Positions 61,083 through 64,000 of a stretch of 64,000 bases of DNA are shown piece after piece. Position numbers and translations under genes: made by a program. The notes beneath the pieces are model-generated. The model was not told the origin of the DNA and ran no database searches. It saw only the letters and a list, made by a program, of their open reading frames with translations. Source of the stretch: Dysidea avara (taxonomy: Eukaryota > Porifera > Demospongiae > Dictyoceratida > Dysideidae); NCBI RefSeq assembly GCF_963678975.1, contig NC_089273.1:21408356-21472355 (forward strand), read 5' to 3'. How positions within the stretch are numbered: position 1 is the stretch's first letter; every line of letters starts with the position of its first letter.

Positions 61083-62000
61083 CAGTGGCGTAGCCAGGAA
61101 ATATTTTTTACCGAGGTAAAGTTTATACATTAACCTAATTGAGAGGGTCTGACTCAACTGATCACAAACACTTTCAAGCATGGGTGGTACAGCATTTACA
61201 GGGATAGATGGAAGAAACTGTTTTAGAATACTCTAAGCGTTTTCTACATGTCATAAGCAGTGCTCCAGCTTAGTTAATGTTATATATGTATACCATGCTA
61301 GTCTAATTGTACTCACCACAAAAAATGACTTACTCCCGAGATATTTTGAACGATCAAGCCATCCATGGACTGCAACAGAGGTCATAGTCATGCACACTAT
61401 AACTTTTATTGATCTGGTGTGATATTTAAGTCAGAGATTAACTCTTTCATATGATGCTCAACTGCATGTGCTAAGCATGTCAAATTAGGGAGTCTGGGAA
61501 CATGCTCTTTCAAGGAAAATTTTGAAAATATATGCTTTGAAATAGCTATTTTTTGATTGTAACTGTAACTGTTAATGCATGATATGCATGATCAATTAGC
61601 TCAATGCATGATATGCAGTTGACTCATTGGAACTTTTGAAAAGTAAATGTAAATGATTTAGACCAAGCATGCAGTGTAATGAGAACAGTGGCTATAGTCT
61701 ATACTGAATGATTAGAGTATATTACGATGACTGCTCTATTAGAGTATCTCGATCTTTTTCATACAAATTCAAGTAGCTGAAAAGTGGTCCAGCCAATGCC
61801 AGACTGTGTTACTGTGGGCTCCAGCCCTACAACCATAGATTCTATCTGTGTCAGTGTGTGGTACAGTATTAAATACTGTCTATAGTAACGTTTGAGTAGA
61901 AGAATTGGGGGGGGGGAACTCAGGCCTGCTCAGCCGAATTGTTGAGCATTTTTTTACCGAGGCAACTGCCTCGGTTGCCTCAATGGTAGCTACGCCACTG
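61083..62000. mobile_element. hAT-type element E nested in the right inverted end
   Basis: Ends CAGTGGCGTAGCCAGG and the inverse of CAGTGGCGTAGCTACC enclose 918 bp. Comparison with the uninterrupted left arm (58350-58375) shows the insertion site and a duplication of GAGAC up to GGAGACCA, depending on where the shared bases are assigned. Inside, near 61730, is one clean copy of the 27-bp motif. TACCGAGGYAA-type words repeat near both ends. No ORF is supported. Confidence 0.8.
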
Positions 62001-62149
62001 GAGACCAATGAAATGAGCCAAATGTTTACGTGAGAAAGTTTCTTGATAGGGTCCATGTTTGTGCCAAATTTCATGAAAATCGAAAGGGGTCTGGATTTAT
62101 TTATTGTTGATTTGTATGGAATGACCTGTTACTTAAGGGCACACCCATC

Positions 62150-64000
62150 TTGATACGATGAGAGAGAGACCATCATTTTATTGATCAAAATTGAGTGTTA
62201 CAACAATAATGTGAGGTGAGTCTTCGGGGACACACTGCCACTCACGGGCTATGCCCCAACAGTGGGTGTGGCAAGGAAAAATTACAAAAATAAAATATTA
62301 TATACGTATAATTAATCAAGTGTCAATATTCATGAGTCCATTCAGAGCAATCCTCAGCCAAAAATATTCTTCTGGAAGCAGAGATAGATATTGAAGCTGC
62401 TAAGTCAAAAATTCTCCTGCAGCTTGATTTAGATATCATGGTGGTCTCATCAACAAAATTAATACAATTTTGAAAGGATGACAAAGAAGGTGATAGGTAG
62501 TGACCTAATACACTTAGTTCAATTGTGCTGTGAAAACAATGAACTCCCAGTCGATCAAATTCAGACTGTATTTCTTGGTATTCCTTTTTCCCTTGTTTAC
62601 GTTCTCTTGCAGACTCAAGGTTTTGAACCGAGTCAAATGGATAAGTTAGCTCCAGCATAGCCACTGAGTCGTTACTCTTGCTGAAAATAACTAGATCAGG
62701 CCGATATGGTGTAATAAGTAAGAAAGGAGGAATTGTTGACTGGGGGCAGTCACTTGCCCGCATTCCAAGTAAATCAGCATATATTAATATCACAGATGAT
62801 CTTGTCAAACACTTGGACAGTTCTGTGGCCAAACAATACAAGACCTTATTGTGACGGTATGTAAAGCGACCCTGTGACAAAGCACCGGGACAACCACCCA
62901 ATACATGAGCTGTTGTAGGCTGACCACTACCACACAAAGTACACTTTGCACTACACTGAAAGTGCCAATATTGTAAATTAACTGCAGTTGGAAGAGTGTC
63001 AGAGGCAGCACACAAAATAAAGGAAAATTGACCTGGGTTGTACCTAGTAACAATCTATTCCAGGCCCTACAACTTGATTCTAATGATACTGAGTCTTTAA
63101 GTTTACATTGGACAGATAGTGTATCTAAATGATTATTGTACTTTTGAACATTCCTGAACTGAGGCTAACTTTTTTGACTGCAAATAAAGACACTAGGCCA
63201 TTGGAAGAGATAACAGCTGGGATTGAGCCTCTGACAAGATGGAATAGTCAGAATCATGAGTCTGAAGATAGGAGTCACCTAAAGGCAATTGCAAACCAAG
63301 TTCCTGGAGTTGATAATCAGAAGAGGCAGTTATACAGGATAAGAGGCTCAATTTTGCCTGCCTAGATACAGCTGTATCTACACAATACTAGGACAGCACA
63401 TTCCTAGATAGTATAAAATGGCATATGTGGCACTTCTTGGAAGGCTCAACCATTCCTTAAGGAAACAAGTTGCCATGTTTTCCATTTTGGTGATGGTACA
63501 CTTTGTGACAGCATCTACAGACAGGTGGAAGCGTACAACAGACACAATATAGTTGCGGTAGGGCCAAAGCTTGTAATCACCTCGAACGGGTAGCACATCA
63601 GTAGCAGACATAAGGTGGACAGCCAAATAAAAAAAAAAGCTAAACAGTTTTCATTGGCAACAGTTTTGGTGGTACTTAAGACACTTCAAGGGACATTCCT
63701 AAAAACTTGGTGCCACTCACAGTAATTATATACAGTATGATGGTTGCCATCAAACAAATAGGACACACACTTCGAAGGCTTAAATGAAAGGTCTAAATCC
63801 AAGGCCTTCTGGTCCAACTGCTGTAGTACCTTAGTATGTGTTTCTAAACAGTCAGAAATTAATGTAGCATCGTCAGCATAATATTATGCTTTGATAGAGT
63901 GTTCTGAGGACTTATAATAATATTTGACAGATGGTTTTGGTTTAGCTTTAGTAGTTACTGGATTAGCACTGAGAGGAACAAACTGCTTTAGCCTATGAGA
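62150..64000 (-). mobile_element. R2-like LINE with restriction-like endonuclease, 3' part
   Basis: Read on the minus strand from the right edge: YYADDATLISDCLETHTKVL (reverse transcriptase catalytic block, about 63880-63820), a thumb-like FLKEWLSLPRSATYAILYYL (about 63480-63420), a CTLCGSGQPTTAHVLGGCPG zinc-binding block (about 62945-62885), and an endonuclease-like YRPDLVIF ... MLELTYPF (about 62700-62635) up to the stop near 62323. The order RT, CCHC-type finger and endonuclease fits the R2/NeSL side of LINEs. AATAAA (minus, about 62179) lies in the 3' tail. A stop precedes YYADD and the frame changes between blocks, so it is broken; its 5' part lies outside the window. Confidence 0.75.
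62323..63015 (-). CDS. LINE C-terminal ORF: zinc finger and restriction-like endonuclease
   Basis: This is the longest unbroken part of the LINE at 62150-64000, about 230 codons with stop near 62323. Cys-His block CTLC...TTAHVLGGC lies at residues about 25-43, followed by RFTYRHNKVLY. The endonuclease core follows at about residues 100-150: RPDLVIF, then LELTYPF and a Lys-rich helix ERKQGKKEYQEI that could supply the catalytic Lys. The annotated start Met is arbitrary, since the polyprotein continues upstream. It acts in target-primed reverse transcription in related elements. Confidence 0.65.
   Translation of the reverse strand: MCAASDTLPTAVNLQYWHFQCSAKCTLCGSGQPTTAHVLGGCPGALSQGRFTYRHNKVLYCLATELSKCLTRSSVILIYADLLGMRASDCPQSTIPPFLLITPYRPDLVIFSKSNDSVAMLELTYPFDSVQNLESARERKQGKKEYQEIQSEFDRLGVHCFHSTIELSVLGHYLSPSLSSFQNCINFVDETTMISKSSCRRIFDLAASISISASRRIFLAEDCSEWTHEY

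Larger units (their letters stand above)
58235..62134. mobile_element. 3.9-kb element with ~300-bp inverted ends
   Basis: The left end (58235-58535) and right end (60882-62134, after removing the nested element at 61083-62000) are long inverse copies: GGTCATTCCATAC outermost, then ACCCCTTTCGATTTTCATGA, GGCCATAACTTTGCTTGTGA and ACCACAAAAATGTAGC. The interior (58560-60870) has no transposase ORF. It holds a palindrome (59175-59310) and scattered CAGTGGAA-type short repeats. It is a non-autonomous or fully decayed DNA element of unassigned superfamily; the target duplication is unclear. Confidence 0.7.

Overview
The window looks like a piece of a marine invertebrate genome, most likely a demosponge. 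That is an inference from AT-rich DNA, GT-AG introns, a large NACHT-LRR (NLR) receptor gene with a rearranged paralogue, a small DEATH-domain gene, a secreted NIDO-domain gene, and a dense mix of hAT, Harbinger-like and mariner-like miniature transposons, a minisatellite array, LINEs and BEL/Pao LTR-element fossils. No rRNA, tRNA or CRISPR locus could be supported, and nothing in it looks bacterial.

Layout. 0-3 kb: 5' part of a minus-strand gene with a TATA box and small phase-1/1 exons, leaving the window on the left. 3.5-6 kb: retroelement scraps, a hAT miniature element and putative minus-strand exons. 6.4-10.2 kb: a decayed hAT transposon with a perfect 8-bp target duplication, itself hit by two miniature elements. 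10.7-15.2 kb: several TIR elements and scattered minus-strand exons of an unrecognised gene. 15.2-23.45 kb: segmental-duplication copy 1, a scrambled NLR pseudogene plus the 5' part of a BEL/Pao fossil. 24.35-31.94 kb: a clean four-exon plus-strand gene (signal peptide, NIDO domain, Cys-rich GDNF/GAS1-like tail). 32.4-41 kb: a hAT miniature element, a 159-bp-arm hairpin, a 3.3-kb array of ~31-bp units, a CpG-richer tail repeat, and a degenerate reversed relative of the same assembly. 41.3-47.9 kb: the NLR gene (minus), about 2,030 codons in the main exon with one in-frame stop. 48.7-53.7 kb: BEL/Pao element with both LTRs. 53.8-57 kb: mariner-like miniature element and the DEATH-domain gene. 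57.3-64 kb: Jockey/CR1-like LINE fragment, a 3.9-kb element with ~300-bp inverted ends, and an R2-like (endonuclease-bearing) LINE running off the right edge.

Functional reading. The NLR (NTPase sensor with 40-50 leucine-rich repeats) and the DEATH-domain protein ~8 kb away, on the same strand, could belong to one innate-immune signalling neighbourhood; this is suggested only by domains and proximity. The most unusual signals are (1) four or more miniature transposons with different terminal repeats that share one internal core, (2) the NLR segmental duplication with a cut-and-inverted internal segment, (3) the NIDO + Cys-rich gene architecture, and (4) the hairpin-satellite-tail assembly present in two orientations.
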